A stretch of 64,000 nt of DNA from Methanotorris formicicus Mc-S-70. Its GTDB lineage: Archaea; AGJL01; Methanococci; Methanococcales; Methanococcaceae. The notes under the pieces are model-generated. The model searched no databases, was not told where the DNA came from, and saw only the letters and a list, made by a program, of their open reading frames with translations. This document shows, piece after piece, positions 49,311-57,654 of this stretch. The stretch lies in assembly GCF_000243455.1 (NCBI RefSeq), contig NZ_AGJL01000001.1:1-64000 (forward strand), written 5' to 3'. The stretch's first letter is position 1; each line of letters begins with the position of its first letter. Made by a program: the position numbers and the translations under genes.

Positions 49311-49796
49311 ATGAGCAAGGTGTATATATTAACAGATGAACTTAGAGAGTATCTTAAAAAACCCTTCGGAAAAGTATATAAAGAATTACCTCCAATAAAT
49401 GGAAAGGTTGTTTGCGTTGGTGATATCACAACAAAAACCTTATTATCCAAAGGTATTATTCCAAACTTATCGATTTTTGATTTAAAGACAAAAAGGAATA
49501 TTAAAGTAGATATAGAACATAAATTTAAAAAAACTTTTGAAGTTGAAAACCCTCCTGGATGTATATCAGATGAAGCCATCGAAAAAATTAAATACTTGGC
49601 AAACATAAATGATAGGGATATCGCACTATTGGTAAAAGGAGAAGAAGATTTATTGGTTATTCCTGTTATCAAATATTTTCCTGAAAACACAATCGTTTTG
49701 TATGGTCAGCCGGATGAAGGCATTGTTTTTTTGAAAATTACACAAGAACTAAAGAACCAAATCGACAAAATACTAAAAATGATGGAGAGGCGATAG
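49311..49796 (+). CDS. GTP-dependent dephospho-CoA kinase (DUF359)
   Basis: The 161-residue protein matches the archaeal DUF359 family, shown to be a GTP-dependent dephospho-CoA kinase, the last step of CoA synthesis. Seen: [67 protein letters not shown] and [17 protein letters not shown] abuts the ATG at 49311, leaving no spacer, so the GTG at 49320 (VYILTDEL) is an alternative start. It sits between spt4 and S24e in the operon. Confidence 0.92.
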   Translation: MSKVYILTDELREYLKKPFGKVYKELPPINGKVVCVGDITTKTLLSKGIIPNLSIFDLKTKRNIKVDIEHKFKKTFEVENPPGCISDEAIEKIKYLANINDRDIALLVKGEEDLLVIPVIKYFPENTIVLYGQPDEGIVFLKITQELKNQIDKILKMMERR

Positions 49797-49797
49797 C

Positions 49798-50100
49798 ATG
49801 GAAATAAAGATTATATCAGATAGGCAAAACCCGTTATTGAGTAGAAGAGAAGTTAGATTCGTAGTTGCATTTGAAGGTGCTACACCAACAATAAAAGATG
49901 TCAAATTAAAACTCGCTGCAATGTTGAATGCTGATAAAAACATGCTTATTGTTGATAAAATTGACCAAGAATTTGGTAAGCAAGAAGCAAAAGGTTATGC
50001 AAAACTCTACTTTGACGAAAAAATTATGAATATGGTTGAAAAGAAATCCGTTTTAGATAAGAACAAAATTGAAGAAGAAACTGTTGCGGAGGGAGAATAA
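49798..50100 (+). CDS. rps24e: 30S ribosomal protein S24e
   Basis: The 100-residue protein matches S24e: [19 protein letters not shown] at the start, [20 protein letters not shown] near residue 33, and [16 protein letters not shown]. It starts one base after the dephospho-CoA kinase stop and ends overlapping the S27ae start by one base. Confidence 0.96.
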   Translation: MEIKIISDRQNPLLSRREVRFVVAFEGATPTIKDVKLKLAAMLNADKNMLIVDKIDQEFGKQEAKGYAKLYFDEKIMNMVEKKSVLDKNKIEEETVAEGE

Positions 50101-50276
50101 TGGGAAAAACACAAAAATACAAATACTACAAAATTGAAGGGGACAAAGTAGTTAGATTAAAAAAGTTCTGTCCAAAATGTGGCCCTGGTGTCTTCATGGC
50201 TGAACATTTAAACAGATACGCATGCGGAAGGTGTGGATACACTGAATGGAAGAAAAGCGGTCAAAAAGAAGAATAA
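50100..50276 (+). CDS. rps27ae: 30S ribosomal protein S27ae
   Basis: The 58-residue zinc ribosomal protein has [13 protein letters not shown] and [11 protein letters not shown], the four zinc-binding cysteines of S27ae. Unlike the eukaryotic form it has no ubiquitin fusion. Its ATG shares one base with the S24e stop. A copy of the dispersed motif TATAGTCGTTTGC follows the stop by 2 bp. Confidence 0.96.
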   Translation: MGKTQKYKYYKIEGDKVVRLKKFCPKCGPGVFMAEHLNRYACGRCGYTEWKKSGQKEE

Positions 50277-50395
50277 TCTATAGTCGTTTGCAAGATATCT
50301 ATACCTTAATTTTTTAATGATTAATATTGTGACGCAGAGGCCTCTTTTTTCTTATTTTATTTTCAAGCATACATCCATAAATTTATATATTGGGA

Positions 50396-51400
50396 TTAAA
50401 ATCCTTTCTTTAAGCCCAATATTCTCAATGCCCTCAAAACATCAGTTTTTGAAATTAATCCTTTTAATTTCCCATTCTCCACAACAAAAACCCTATCTTC
50501 ATCATCCATATTGTTTAAAATTTCAGAAATATCGGCATTTGAAAAAACTACCACTGGATTCTTCATAACATCCCTAATCTTTTTGGATTTTTCAACACCC
50601 GCAATGTCGTTAATAGTAACAACACCAACTAAATTGCCATTTTCAATCACTGGATAGCCTAAGTATCTATACTTTAGCATAAAATCAATAAACTCATCAA
50701 TACTCATTTCCGGATGCACGTGGATTATGTTTGTTGTCATTATGTCTTTTGCCTTTATCTTCTTAAATACCTCATCAAATATCGCTGCTCTATATTCTTG
50801 CGTAGCCCCTACGTAGATAAAGATCGTTATCAATATCAAAATAATATTCATGTTTAACAATCCAAAAATGAGCATTATAAATGCAAAATACTGCCCAATT
50901 GTAGATGCTATTTTAGTTGCTTTAATATAACTTATCTTTTTTGATAACATAGCCCTTAAAATCCTCCCCCCATCCATAGGAAATGCCGGGAGAAGGTTAA
51001 AAACCCCCAACAATATATTTAAATATCCAACTGATTTAAATAATGGATATCCACTTACGTTGAAATCTACATAATTTGAGAATATCAAAAGCAGAATTCC
51101 CAATGTAACACTAATTAAAGGTCCAGCAATTGCTATTTTAAACTCCCCCTCCCTTGGAATTTTATCCATCATTGCCACTCCACCAATTGGCAAAAGCATG
51201 ATTTTTGCAATCTCCACACCATATTTTTTTGCAACATAAGAATGTCCAAGTTCATGCAAAACTACTGAAGTAAAAAGTAAAGTATATAAAATAAGCCCTC
51301 CAAGTCCCCATAAAAAATAAACCAAAATTAACAACAATATAAATGTTATATGAAGTTCGATTGGTATACCCATAATCTTAAATATCCTTAGTGATTGCAA
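50396..51400 (-). CDS. site-2 protease family membrane zinc metalloprotease with CBS domains
   Basis: The 334-residue membrane protease has HELGHSYVAKKYGVE near residue 50 (zinc HExxH), about six membrane helices, the third zinc ligand in FPMDGGRILRAML, then two C-terminal CBS domains (about residues 215-330) that bind adenine nucleotides. It should cut membrane-spanning regulators in response to energy state (inference). Start is TTG at 51400 behind GGGGGGAGAT; the longer frame to 51643 overlaps cbiT in antisense and is not used. Confidence 0.9.
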   Translation of the reverse strand: MQSLRIFKIMGIPIELHITFILLLILVYFLWGLGGLILYTLLFTSVVLHELGHSYVAKKYGVEIAKIMLLPIGGVAMMDKIPREGEFKIAIAGPLISVTLGILLLIFSNYVDFNVSGYPLFKSVGYLNILLGVFNLLPAFPMDGGRILRAMLSKKISYIKATKIASTIGQYFAFIMLIFGLLNMNIILILITIFIYVGATQEYRAAIFDEVFKKIKAKDIMTTNIIHVHPEMSIDEFIDFMLKYRYLGYPVIENGNLVGVVTINDIAGVEKSKKIRDVMKNPVVVFSNADISEILNNMDDEDRVFVVENGKLKGLISKTDVLRALRILGLKKGF

Positions 51401-51473
51401 GGTATCTCCCCCCAGAAGTAAATACTTTAATATTGTATTATTGTGTTTTTTAGTATATAAATTTGGTGAAAAT

Positions 51474-52019
51474 ATGATTCCTGATAATGAGTTTATAAGG
51501 ATGGAAGGCGTTCCAATAACCAAAGAGGAGATTAGGGCAGTTAGTATAGGAAAATTGAGGTTGAGTAAAGATGATGTTGTTGTTGATATTGGCTGTGGAA
51601 GTGGGGGGATGAGTGTTGAGATTGCAAGAAGATGCAAATTCACCTATGCAATAGATGTTAATGATAAAGCCATAGAAACCACAACAAAAAACCTAAAAAA
51701 ATTTGGAGTAGAAAACTGCAAAGTCATAAAAGGCAACGCAAAGGAAATCTTAAATGATATTGATTTTAACAAGGCATTTATTGGAGGAACGAAGGATATT
51801 GAAGGGATAATAAAAATCTTAAACAAAAAAGAAATAAACCATATCGTTGCAAATACTATTGTATTAGAAAATACTGTAAAAATCATTTCTCTATTAGAAA
51901 AATACAACTACAACGTTGAAGTAGTAAATGTATCTATCTCATATGGAAAGAAAATAAGCGTAGGGCATATGATGATGGCAAAAAATCCAATAACAATCAT
52001 AACTGGGAAGAAGGGATAA
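51474..52019 (+). CDS. cbiT: cobalt-precorrin-6B C15-methyltransferase (decarboxylating)
   Basis: The 181-residue methyltransferase acts in corrin ring synthesis (B12-type cofactors, needed by methyl-H4MPT:CoM methyltransferase). Seen: MEGVPITKEEIRAVSIGKLRL near the start and the SAM motif VVDIGCGSGGMSVEIA near residue 35, then DVNDKAIETT and FIGGTKDIEGII. The ATG at 51474 follows GGTGA. It is divergent from the site-2 protease gene; the next small gene begins one base after its stop. Confidence 0.93.
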   Translation: MIPDNEFIRMEGVPITKEEIRAVSIGKLRLSKDDVVVDIGCGSGGMSVEIARRCKFTYAIDVNDKAIETTTKNLKKFGVENCKVIKGNAKEILNDIDFNKAFIGGTKDIEGIIKILNKKEINHIVANTIVLENTVKIISLLEKYNYNVEVVNVSISYGKKISVGHMMMAKNPITIITGKKG

Positions 52020-52020
52020 A

Positions 52021-52332
52021 ATGGATAAGATAAAGATCACCTTTGAAAATCCAAAAGGTATTATTATATCTTACATAAACATTAAGTCCCCCAAACTTAA
52101 AGGAGGGGATATTACCTTAGAGTTGTTATCTGAAGAAGTTCAGTCCATTGAAATTCCATACAACAAAGATATAGAAGAAGGAGAAATCACAATAAAAATA
52201 AGATACAAACCGTTTTTTGAAATTGGAAAAAATATCGATAAAGATGATGATGTTGCATGTATTGAAGAAAATGAAGATAACGAGGCAGTTTTAGATGATG
52301 ATAAAGATGATGTTGAGATTATAATTGCGTAA
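52021..52332 (+). CDS. conserved hypothetical acidic protein
   Basis: The 103-residue product starts one base after the cbiT stop, so they are coupled. The first 70 residues look like a beta-rich domain (KIKITFENPKGIIISYINI, EITIKIRYKPFFEIG); the last 30 are very acidic (Asp/Glu runs). No family or catalytic motif recognised. The acidic tail could bind metal or a basic partner; role in cobamide synthesis is only suggested by position. Confidence 0.78.
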   Translation: MDKIKITFENPKGIIISYINIKSPKLKGGDITLELLSEEVQSIEIPYNKDIEEGEITIKIRYKPFFEIGKNIDKDDDVACIEENEDNEAVLDDDKDDVEIIIA

Positions 52333-52337
52333 TTTAA

Positions 52338-52991
52338 TTAATCTGTAAAGAACTTCCTTATTTCATCTACAGCATCTGATTTTGCAAGTACTAAAATCCT
52401 CTCTCCTGGTTTTAATTCAGTGTTTCCATCTGGGATTTTTAACTCCTTATCCTCATAGACAGCGACAATTAAATAATCATTAGGTCTTCCTAAATCTTTT
52501 ATCTTTTTATTTGCGACCTTTGAGTTTTGAGGAATTACCAACTCAAGAATCTCAGCATCCCCCCTACCAACAATTGCCAAATCAACAATTCCTGGTCTTT
52601 CTATGAGTTTTTCTATGTAGTTTGCCGCCACAAGTTCCGGGCTTACAACAACATCCACTCCCAATTTTTCAAAGACATCCTTGTATTCTGGCTCACTTAC
52701 CCTTGCTATTGTTTTTGCAACACCGTAGCCCTTTGCAATCAATGAACTCATCAGATTTATCTCTTCTCTCCCAGTGACTGCTATGAATATATCCGCATCC
52801 TCAATACCTGCATCCTCTAAAATTTTTGTTTTTGTGCAATCCCCATGTATAACAAGGGCATCAAGTTCTGCAGAGATGGTTTTGCACTTTTCTTTATCAA
52901 CATCTATTAGAACTAAATCATAACCCTTTCCAGATAATGACTTTGCAAGGGCATAACCAACCCTACCAATGCCCGCCATAATAATATACAT
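52338..52991 (-). CDS. trkA: TrkA-type potassium channel regulator
   Basis: The 217-residue protein has an RCK N domain with NAD-binding IIMAGIGRVGYALAKSL at the start, LIDVDKEKC, VIHGDCTKTKILEDAGIEDAD, and a C-terminal RCK C (TrkA-C) domain from about residue 135. It gates a TrkH-type potassium transporter, whose gene is not adjacent. ATG follows GGTGA. Confidence 0.92.
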   Translation of the reverse strand: MYIIMAGIGRVGYALAKSLSGKGYDLVLIDVDKEKCKTISAELDALVIHGDCTKTKILEDAGIEDADIFIAVTGREEINLMSSLIAKGYGVAKTIARVSEPEYKDVFEKLGVDVVVSPELVAANYIEKLIERPGIVDLAIVGRGDAEILELVIPQNSKVANKKIKDLGRPNDYLIVAVYEDKELKIPDGNTELKPGERILVLAKSDAVDEIRKFFTD

Positions 52992-53004
52992 TACTTCACC
53001 TTTT

Positions 53005-53559
53005 CTATTTTTTAAGGATTATCTTTTCGTAATATTCATCATAAGCACCATGGAAATGTGGAAGTTTTTCTTTCAATTCCTTCTCCAATTCTAAAATTCT
53101 ATAATATTCATCCTCATCTACAATACCTATTAAATTCCTCTTCCAACTTTCCTCACATTTTAAACTGCAAGGTATAAATCCAGAGGGTAGAATTATCGCA
53201 TAGGCATTATTGGATTTTTCTTTTATTTCCTCTGCTTCTTTTAAATGATCTCTATCAATTCCTATTCTAAAATCCTCTGAAAATGATTTTATACAACACT
53301 CCGGATAATTTAAAAGTTTTCCAAGTTCGTAATCATCCAATCTTCTATAAATTCCCAATTCCATGGAAACCATTGGATCTATTGCAGGTCTAACTTTTGG
53401 TTTGTATTTCTCAACAATCTCTATCTGTTTTTTTAGCCTAAATATTATGTAGTTGTATTTTTCTTCATCCATGTCTTTTATGTATCCTCCTAAGATATTA
53501 AATTCACTGTTATTGCCTTTTTCTCTCAATTCCATTATTTTATTTAGAATTTCTCTCAT
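53005..53559 (-). CDS. DUF483-like protein with PECC motif
   Basis: The 184-residue protein has RPAIDPMVSMELGIYRRL, KLLNYPECCIKSFSED near residue 90, and GFIPCSLKCEESW near residue 133, so it matches DUF483 with its conserved cysteines. A metal or iron-sulfur site from PECC and the later CSLKC pair is plausible. Function unknown. It lies 13 bp upstream of trkA on the same strand. Confidence 0.82.
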   Translation of the reverse strand: MREILNKIMELREKGNNSEFNILGGYIKDMDEEKYNYIIFRLKKQIEIVEKYKPKVRPAIDPMVSMELGIYRRLDDYELGKLLNYPECCIKSFSEDFRIGIDRDHLKEAEEIKEKSNNAYAIILPSGFIPCSLKCEESWKRNLIGIVDEDEYYRILELEKELKEKLPHFHGAYDEYYEKIILKK

Positions 53560-53954
53560 ACATACCCCAATTTTTATTTTACTTCAGTAGTTTTATCTTA
53601 ACATGATGTTAAGTATATATAGGATATCCAATAAAAATTTTAGTCATAAGATTTATAGCCGTTCTGCAAAAATTATAGTTGTTTGCGAATTTTACTAAAA
53701 TTATCCATATGCTTCGAAATTCTTAAATATTGTATTTGTCTTAAATTTTAAAATAGGTTGTAAATCTCTCTTAAATTTATTAAGTATTTTTCAATATTTA
53801 ACGCAAACAACTATATATTTAACATACATCAAATTTAAATTATATTGTTGTAAACATCCAAATTGAAATAAGACAGATTTATAGTATTTCGCAACGGCCA
53901 TATTACAATTAGATTAATTCACTGTTGTTTTGATTATTTAAGGGTGGTGATATA
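53560..53954. other. 395-bp intergenic region with clustered repeats, upstream of gap
   Basis: This AT-rich gap contains two direct copies of the dispersed motif (TATAGCCGTTCTGCA at 53654-53668 and TATAGTTGTTTGCGA at 53674-53688), one inverted copy (TAACGCAAACAACTATA at 53799-53815), and a weaker inverted one (TTTCGCAACGGCCATAT near 53888). The gap promoter must lie in the last 100 bp. No small gene was seen. The repeat cluster suggests a regulatory or replication-related role. Confidence 0.5.
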
Positions 53955-54977
53955 ATGGCAGTTAAAGTATTGATAAACGGATATGGTTCAATAGGAAAGA
54001 GAGTTGCTGACGCAGTTGCAAAGCAGGATGACATGGAAGTTATTGGAGTTACAAAAACAAAGCCTGATTTTGAGGCAAAGTTGGCAGTTGAAAAAGGTTA
54101 CAAATTATTTGCAGCAATTCCAGAGAGGAAGGGGTTGTTTGAAGAGAAAGGTGTTGAAATTGAGGGAACTATTTTTGATGTAATTGAAGATGCAGATATC
54201 GTTGTTGATTGTGCTCCTGGTGGAATTGGGAAGGACAACTTAGAAAACATCTACAAAAAATACAAAGTAAAGGCTATTTTGCAGGGGGGAGAAAAGGCAA
54301 AGTTTGTTGAGGATAGCTTTAACGCATTGTGGAGTTACGATAGATGCTATGGGAAAGATTATATAAGGGTTGTATCTTGTAACACAACAGGGCTTTGTAG
54401 AACTTTTTATGCAGTTGATTCAGTTACAGATATCGTTAAGGCAAGGGTTGTTTTAATTAGAAGGGGAGCAGATCCTAACGATGCAAAAAGAGGGCCAATC
54501 AATGCAATTGTTCCAAATCCACCAACAGTTCCATCCCACCACGGGCCTGATGTAGTTTCAGTAGTTCCTAAGTTTGAAGGTAAGATTTTAACTTCTGCAG
54601 TAATTGTTCCTACAACATTAATGCACATGCATTCTTTAATGATAGAAACAACAGGAACAACAAGAGATGCTATTTTAGATGCAATTGAAAAAACACCAAG
54701 GGTCTTCACTGTAAGTGCAGAAGATGGATTAAACTCAACAGCAACAATTATTGAATATGCAAGAGACTTGGGAAGACCAAGATATGATTTATGGGAAATC
54801 CCAATTTGGGAAGAGAGTGTTAATGTTGTTGATAATGAGGTCTTCTTAATGCAAGCAGTTCATCAAGAAAGTGATGTTATTCCAGAAAATATTGACTGTA
54901 TAAGAGCAATGCTCCAAATGGAAGATGATAATATGAAGTCCATTGAAAAAACAAATAAATCCTTGGGAATCAAATAA
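53955..54977 (+). CDS. gap: glyceraldehyde-3-phosphate dehydrogenase, archaeal type II
   Basis: The 340-residue enzyme works in gluconeogenesis. Seen: [18 protein letters not shown] at the start for NADP binding, [11 protein letters not shown], the catalytic cysteine in [13 protein letters not shown] near residue 140, [17 protein letters not shown], and [11 protein letters not shown]. It is of normal length for archaeal GAPDH. ATG follows GGGTGGTGAT. It stands alone. Confidence 0.96.
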   Translation: MAVKVLINGYGSIGKRVADAVAKQDDMEVIGVTKTKPDFEAKLAVEKGYKLFAAIPERKGLFEEKGVEIEGTIFDVIEDADIVVDCAPGGIGKDNLENIYKKYKVKAILQGGEKAKFVEDSFNALWSYDRCYGKDYIRVVSCNTTGLCRTFYAVDSVTDIVKARVVLIRRGADPNDAKRGPINAIVPNPPTVPSHHGPDVVSVVPKFEGKILTSAVIVPTTLMHMHSLMIETTGTTRDAILDAIEKTPRVFTVSAEDGLNSTATIIEYARDLGRPRYDLWEIPIWEESVNVVDNEVFLMQAVHQESDVIPENIDCIRAMLQMEDDNMKSIEKTNKSLGIK

Positions 54978-54988
54978 ATTATCTTTTT

Positions 54989-55618
54989 TTACTTTTTTAG
55001 TGGACATACTTCCATGCATTCTTTGCAGAATATGCATGAGTTTATATCAACTTTAACTATGCATGAGTTAATGAACTCTTCTGGTGATAGAATTGCTTTC
55101 ATTGGACAAAATTCAACACATTTCAGGCAATTTTTGCATTTTTCTTCGTCGATGATAATTTTGTTATCACTAAAATATATTGCTTTATTTTCACATTTTT
55201 CAATGCAGAGTTTGCATTTGTTGCATTCGGATGTTATAACTGGAGTTTTTGGTTTTGGGATTTCATTTTTTATGTATGGGATTGAGCAGAATAATACACA
55301 ATAACCGCATTTAGTGCATTTTTCTGGATCAATTGTGAATCTGTCCTTTTCTATAGCGTTGTTTGGACAAACCTCCACACATACCCCACAACATGAGCAA
55401 ATAACTTCCCTAAATTTAAAAATCTCTATTGCATTTGTTGGACAAACATCCACACACAACCCACAACCTATGCAGTTATCTAAGTGAGGTTTTTCTGTTC
55501 TTTTGTTAGTTTCTAAAAACTCCGTCTTTTTCTCAAATAAATTTCTTATAATAATTCTTAAAATACTCTTTCTTTTTAAAAAATTGTAAAATTCATCAAC
55601 TTCCTTCTTATCCCTCAT
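54989..55618 (-). CDS. polyferredoxin with six 4Fe-4S motifs
   Basis: The 209-residue protein contains six CxxCxxCxxxC motifs (CIGCGLCVDVCP, CSCCGVCVEVCP, CTKCGYCVLFC, CNKCKLCIEKC, CKNCLKCVEFCP, CIFCKECMEVCP), so it may hold six 4Fe-4S clusters. Such polyferredoxins serve energy-converting hydrogenases (Eha/Ehb) or other oxidoreductases in methanogens; no partner is adjacent, so the acceptor is unknown. ATG follows TTGGGA. It converges on gap. Confidence 0.9.
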   Translation of the reverse strand: MRDKKEVDEFYNFLKRKSILRIIIRNLFEKKTEFLETNKRTEKPHLDNCIGCGLCVDVCPTNAIEIFKFREVICSCCGVCVEVCPNNAIEKDRFTIDPEKCTKCGYCVLFCSIPYIKNEIPKPKTPVITSECNKCKLCIEKCENKAIYFSDNKIIIDEEKCKNCLKCVEFCPMKAILSPEEFINSCIVKVDINSCIFCKECMEVCPLKK

Positions 55619-55673
55619 TTTATCCCAACAATATATTTAAATTTACGGATTAATTTTCTAAAAATAAAAAATA

Positions 55674-55751
55674 TGGCGCCCTGGTCGGGATTTGAACCCG
55701 AGTCACAGGAGTGACAGTCCTGTATGATAGGCCGAGCTACACCACCAGGGC
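55674..55751 (-). tRNA. tRNA-Asp(GTC)
   Basis: The cloverleaf folds with acceptor GCCCTGG/CCAGGGC, anticodon stem CAGGA/TCCTG and loop CTGTCAC, giving GTC. The 3' CCA is encoded (55674-55676). It is the last gene of the tRNA/5S cluster, transcribed leftwards. Confidence 0.95.
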
Positions 55752-55798
55752 ATAACAATGCCGAGGACAACCTTTATTTAATTAAGGGTAGTAAAAAG

Positions 55799-55917
55799 TG
55801 GCCGGCGGCGTCGTCCCTTTCCCACCGGAAGGCAGTACTCGGGGCATCGCTGGGGGACTTAATTTCCGAGTTCGGGATGGGATCGGATGTAGCCCCCCCG
55901 CTATGACCGCCGTACCA
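55799..55917 (-). rRNA. 5S ribosomal RNA
   Basis: The complementary strand reads as archaeal 5S rRNA of 119 nt: TGGTACGGCGGTCATAGC at the 5' end, CCCATCCCGAACTCGGAA in loop B/C, GCGATGCCCCGAGTACTGCC, and CGCCGCCGGCCA at the 3' end. It lies among tRNA genes, not after 23S. Confidence 0.95.
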
Positions 55918-55925
55918 GTGCATAG

Positions 55926-55999
55926 CGGGCCCGAAGGGATTTGAACCCTCGACCGCCTGGTTAAAAGCCAGGCGCTCTGCCAGACTGAGCTACGGGCCC
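55926..55999 (-). tRNA. tRNA-Lys(TTT)
   Basis: Acceptor GGGCCCG/CGGGCCC, anticodon stem CCTGG/CCAGG and loop CTTTTAA give TTT. CCA is not encoded (CTA follows the discriminator G). Its 3' end is 8 bp before the 5S. Confidence 0.95.
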
Positions 56000-56106
56000 T
56001 CAACAAATTTTATCTTTCGTTTTTACTTATCATTTGATTGCAACATACCATACGTTGTTCTCATATATAAACCTTTCGGTTTGAAGGTTTTGTATAAGGT
56101 ACATGA

Positions 56107-56183
56107 TGGTCCGGCGGGCCGGATTTGAACCAGCGACATGCGGATCTACAGTCCGCCGTTCTACCAGGCTGAACTACCGCCGG
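56107..56183 (-). tRNA. tRNA-Tyr(GTA)
   Basis: Acceptor CCGGCGG/CCGCCGG, with the C1-G72 pair typical of archaeal tRNA-Tyr, and loop CTGTAGA give anticodon GTA. The discriminator is A and CCA is encoded (56107-56109). The acceptor and anticodon arm look the same as those I recall for Methanocaldococcus jannaschii tRNA-Tyr. Confidence 0.96.
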
Positions 56184-56190
56184 ACAGAAA

Positions 56191-56268
56191 TGGTGGGCCT
56201 GCCCAGATTTGAACTGGGGTCTCAGGATCCCAAATCCCAAAGGATAGACCAGGCTACCCCACAGGCCC
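56191..56268 (-). tRNA. tRNA-Pro(TGG)
   Basis: Acceptor GGGCCTG/CAGGCCC, anticodon stem TGGGA/TCCTG (with two G-T pairs) and loop TTTGGGA give TGG. Discriminator A, encoded CCA. Confidence 0.93.
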
Positions 56269-56286
56269 ACAAAAAGCAAATATAAT

Positions 56287-56363
56287 TGGAGCCCCGGGGG
56301 GGATTTGAACCCCCGACCACCTGATTACAAGTCAGGCGCTCTACCAGGCTGAGCCACCGAGGC
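56287..56363 (-). tRNA. tRNA-Thr(TGT)
   Basis: Acceptor GCCTCGG/CCGGGGC (one T-G pair), anticodon stem CCTGA/TCAGG and loop CTTGTAA give TGT. Discriminator T, encoded CCA. It is the first gene of the cluster. Confidence 0.94.
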
Positions 56364-56397
56364 ACCTTGTCAGCACAAACAATAAATACAAAACTAA

Positions 56398-56413
56398 TAT
56401 ATAAAATTTTCGG
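56398..56413 (-). promoter_or_regulatory. TATA/BRE promoter of the tRNA/5S cluster
   Basis: On the minus strand CCGAAAAT (BRE-like) is followed by TTTATATA, about 35-40 bp before tRNA-Thr. A TGTGC start-site-like element follows at the expected distance. Confidence 0.55.
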
Positions 56414-56462
56414 TAGTTTTTTTATATGTCACAAACGAGCATAATAATAAAAATAGAAAAAA

Positions 56463-56864
56463 TCACTTAAAAACATAAAAAATCTCCCCATTGTAATTCG
56501 CCAGTTTTAAGTTTATTGGAAACTCATTGGATAAAGGCCTAACTATCAAATCAGCATTTACTTTTTTTGCAATATCCAAAATAAATAACTGTAAGTCTCT
56601 TGGAGGTCTTATGGAATATATCAAATCTATATTTTTATAAATGGATAAATTTGGATTAAACACATCATCAACAAATCCTCTCAATCCCTCTTTTTTTGCG
56701 TTCTCTATGGCGTTATTATTTATATCAACAACAAAAACATCAAAAAACCCACTTAATTTTTTGGCTATATTGCAATTAAATCCTACACCAACCTCAACAA
56801 TCTTTTTATAGTTGTTATCCTTTGCATAGTTAAAAATAAATTTAAAGATAACATCTTCATCCAC
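56463..56864 (-). CDS. UPF0146 family protein
   Basis: The product of about 133 residues matches the archaeal UPF0146 family: KIVEVGVGFNCNIAKKL near residue 25 looks like a SAM-binding motif I, followed by DVFVVDINNNAIENAKKEG and LIYSIRPPRDLQ. It may be a small Rossmann-fold methyltransferase lacking a substrate domain. The GTG start at 56864 follows GGTGG; a longer frame begins at 56882 within that site. Confidence 0.85.
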   Translation of the reverse strand: MDEDVIFKFIFNYAKDNNYKKIVEVGVGFNCNIAKKLSGFFDVFVVDINNNAIENAKKEGLRGFVDDVFNPNLSIYKNIDLIYSIRPPRDLQLFILDIAKKVNADLIVRPLSNEFPINLKLANYNGEIFYVFK

Positions 56865-56926
56865 ATTACCACCTTCAATCAAAATATTTAATAATATGAT
56901 TTACCATAATATGTTTTGGGGATAAC

Positions 56927-57526
56927 ATGAGGGGTTGGATAGTTTTCCTGATTCTTATGTTGGTTATATGTGGATGCATAAATGAAGTAAAAAACAAAAC
57001 TGGGGATAATATGAGCGTTTTAATGGTTATAGCACCAAAAGATTTTAGAGATGAGGAGTTATTTGAACCTTTACAGATATTTGAAAGTAAGTATATTAAT
57101 GTTGATGTGGTCTCAACAACAAGGGGGGAACACATAGGAATGCTTGGGGGTAAGATAACAACTTCCAAAACTATAAAAGAGGTTAATGCAAAGGATTACG
57201 ATGCCATAGTAATTGTTGGAGGAATTGGTTCTAAAGAATATCTGTGGGATAATGAAGATTTGCAGAAACTTGTTAAGGAATTCTACAATGATGGGAAAGT
57301 GGTCTCTGCCATATGTTTATCTCCTGTGGTTTTAGCAAGAGCAGGGATTTTAAGGGATAAGAAAGCAACGGTATTTCCAACAAAAGAAGCAATTGAAGAA
57401 CTTAAAAAACATGGTGCAATCTATGTTGATGAAGGTGTTGTTGTGGATGGAAATGTTGTAACTGCAAAAAATCCCAACTACGCTAAGGACTTTGGGCTTG
57501 AGGTTGTAAAGTTGCTTGGAAAATAA
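56927..57526 (+). CDS. DJ-1/PfpI family protein with lipoprotein signal
   Basis: The 199-residue protein has an N-terminal hydrophobic segment ending VICGC near residue 17, a lipobox, so it is probably anchored outside the cell. The rest is a DJ-1/PfpI domain: MSVLMVIAPKDFRDEELFEP with the conserved acidic residue, VNVDVVSTTRGEHIG, and the nucleophile cysteine in VSAICLSPVVLARAG near residue 129. It could be a protease, glyoxalase-like deglycase or chaperone. An internal ATG at 57011 would give the cytosolic form. ATG at 56927 follows TTTGGGG. Confidence 0.85.
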   Translation: MRGWIVFLILMLVICGCINEVKNKTGDNMSVLMVIAPKDFRDEELFEPLQIFESKYINVDVVSTTRGEHIGMLGGKITTSKTIKEVNAKDYDAIVIVGGIGSKEYLWDNEDLQKLVKEFYNDGKVVSAICLSPVVLARAGILRDKKATVFPTKEAIEELKKHGAIYVDEGVVVDGNVVTAKNPNYAKDFGLEVVKLLGK

Positions 57527-57654
57527 TACATATTATTTTTTATTATTTTTTTGTATTTTTGTAAGATAATTTTAACGTTAAATTTTTATATTAAATACCC
57601 AATTTCATAAAATTACTAAAAATAATTTTATACAAAACTATTTTAGGTGAAGTC

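Noticed and set aside
50336-50345. AGAGGCCTCT palindrome followed by a T-run after S27ae, as a hairpin terminator
   Set aside because: The palindrome has no loop and could form at most a four-pair stem; archaeal termination needs only the T-run, so I do not call a hairpin terminator.
50396-51643. 415-residue version of the site-2 protease
   Set aside because: The first 81 residues are antisense to cbiT and have no membrane-protease character; the TTG at 51400 has a strong ribosome-binding site.
53654-53815. Repeat cluster as a CRISPR array
   Set aside because: Repeats are short, degenerate, in both orientations, and spacing is irregular. No cas gene is present.
55782-56285. Short protein-coding frames across the tRNA/5S cluster
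   Set aside because: They lie entirely on tRNA and 5S genes; such frames arise from GC-rich structural RNA.
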